A DNA stretch of 6,869 nucleotides from Clostridium sp. UBA6758. GTDB taxonomy: Bacteria; Bacillota; Clostridia; Clostridiales; Clostridiaceae. Location of the stretch: assembly GCA_002453475.1 (NCBI GenBank), contig DKGY01000101.1, positions 19,708-26,576 on the forward strand, given 5' to 3'. Made by a program: the position numbers and the translations under genes. This document shows, one piece after another, positions 6,024 through 6,869 of this stretch. The notes under the pieces were generated by a model that made no database searches, was not told the origin of the DNA, and was given only the letters and a program-made list of their open reading frames with translations. The number at the start of each line of letters is the position of its first letter. Position 1 is the first letter of the stretch.

Positions 6024-6869
6024 ATGTCACCAAAAATTTTTAATCTTATTAAAGAGAAAAAAATTACTAAGGAACAAGTAATGAAGGATGTTATGGCTGG
6101 AATTATAGTAGCTATAATAGCATTACCACTTTCCATTGCACTAGGTATATCTTCTGGAGTATCTCCGGAAAAAGGTCTCATCACTGCTATAGTTGCTGGA
6201 TTTATAATTTCTTTTTTAGGTGGAAGTAGAGTACAAATAGGAGGTCCCACCGGAGCTTTTGTAGTTATAGTTTATACTATAGTACAAATGTATGGTATTA
6301 ATGGTCTTATAATAGCAACCCTTATGGCTGGAATTATGCTTGTTATAATGGGAGTATTAAAATTAGGAGATCTTATAAAGTATGTCCCACATACTATAAC
6401 TGTAGGTTTTACTAGTGGGATAGCTATAACTTTATTATCTACACAAGTTAAAGATTTTTTAGGACTTAATATTGAAAATGTACCAGCAGAGTTTATACCT
6501 AAGTGGCAAAGCTATTTTTCTAATATGGGTACTTTAAATATTGCTGCACTTTTAGTTGGAATTGGATGTATATTAATAATGGTGTTTTGGCCAAAGGTAA
6601 ATAAAACTATACCAGGTTCCGTTATAGCACTTATTGTATCTACTCTAGCAGTTCAGTTATTTAATTTACCGGTAGAAACAATAGGTAGTAGATATGCACA
6701 AATATCATCTAGTATACCAGTACCTTCAATTCCAATGTTTGAAATAGAAACAATAAAAATTTTATTTAAGCCAGCTATGACTATTGCCATATTAGCAGCT
6801 ATAGAATCCTTATTATCAGCAGTTGTAGCAGATGGAATGATAGATGATAGTCATGATTCCAATATGGAG
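6024..6869 (+). CDS. SulP-family inorganic anion transporter, 3' end missing
   Basis: The first 282 residues of a SulP (SLC26-type) membrane transporter are present, and the frame is still open at the right edge. The family carries sulfate, bicarbonate or other anions, often with H+ or Na+; the substrate cannot be told here. An N-terminal amphipathic stretch leads into AGIIVAIIALPLSIALGI (25-42). The family signature QIGGPTGAF is at 71-79, and later hydrophobic segments lie at about 94-112, 123-142, 171-190 and 197-213. AAIESLLSAVVAD (258-270) followed by SHDSN is the conserved late-membrane motif. The usual remaining helices and the cytoplasmic STAS domain would lie beyond the window, as complete members have roughly 550 residues. 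The ATG has GGAG (6015-6018) 5 bases upstream. The gene follows a strong promoter and a long structured leader, so it is probably regulated separately from hydEF. Confidence 0.93.
   Translation, partial: MSPKIFNLIKEKKITKEQVMKDVMAGIIVAIIALPLSIALGISSGVSPEKGLITAIVAGFIISFLGGSRVQIGGPTGAFVVIVYTIVQMYGINGLIIATLMAGIMLVIMGVLKLGDLIKYVPHTITVGFTSGIAITLLSTQVKDFLGLNIENVPAEFIPKWQSYFSNMGTLNIAALLVGIGCILIMVFWPKVNKTIPGSVIALIVSTLAVQLFNLPVETIGSRYAQISSSIPVPSIPMFEIETIKILFKPAMTIAILAAIESLLSAVVADGMIDDSHDSNME

Noticed and set aside
5945..6250. Minus-strand open frame of 101 codons
   Set aside because: It overlaps the start of the well-supported SulP gene on the other strand and the leader hairpins, and has no family features. 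It is a shadow of the SulP coding sequence.

Overview
The window reads as chromosomal DNA of a low-GC, anaerobic Firmicute of the Clostridium type. Codons end mostly in A or T, Shine-Dalgarno (SD) sites are strong and purine-rich (AGGAGG, AAAGGGG, AAGGAG), spacers are very AT-rich, and two maturation genes for [FeFe]-hydrogenase are present. The species cannot be fixed from this sequence. All supported genes lie on the + strand, and no mobile element, CRISPR array, tRNA or rRNA was seen.

Layout. (1) 1-395 is the 3' part of a GNAT acetyltransferase gene cut by the left edge. (2) 578-1612 is an M42-family metallo-aminopeptidase with its own promoter and a perfect 16-bp stem terminator. (3) 1808-3190 encodes a membrane-anchored protein resembling the erythromycin-esterase (EreA-like) fold with degraded catalytic motifs. 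It has a near-consensus promoter and a probable TTG start. (4) 3191-3519 is a regulatory leader region. (5) 3520-4569 and 4591-5781 are hydE and hydF, 21 bases apart and surely co-transcribed. (6) 5782-6023 is a second structured leader. (7) From 6024 a SulP-family anion transporter runs off the right edge after 282 codons.

How the genes fit together. HydE (radical SAM) and HydF (GTPase scaffold) act together in building the diiron subcluster of the H-cluster of [FeFe]-hydrogenase. The third maturase, HydG, and the hydrogenase itself are not in the window. The peptidase, the EreA-like protein and the transporter have no evident functional link to hydrogenase maturation and have their own predicted promoters.

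The most interesting parts are the two untranslated leaders. Ahead of hydE, a predicted transcript starting near 3342 can fold either into a two-stem structure (3345-3409) or into an intrinsic terminator (3392-3436). The two share bases and exclude each other, which is the architecture of a transcription attenuator or riboswitch. I recognise no known riboswitch class in it. Ahead of sulP, a TTGACA-N17-TAAAAT promoter is followed by three consecutive strong hairpins, one capped by a GCAA tetraloop, and none has a terminator U-tract. These folds were found by hand-pairing the bases and have not been tested by energy calculation or comparison with relatives.
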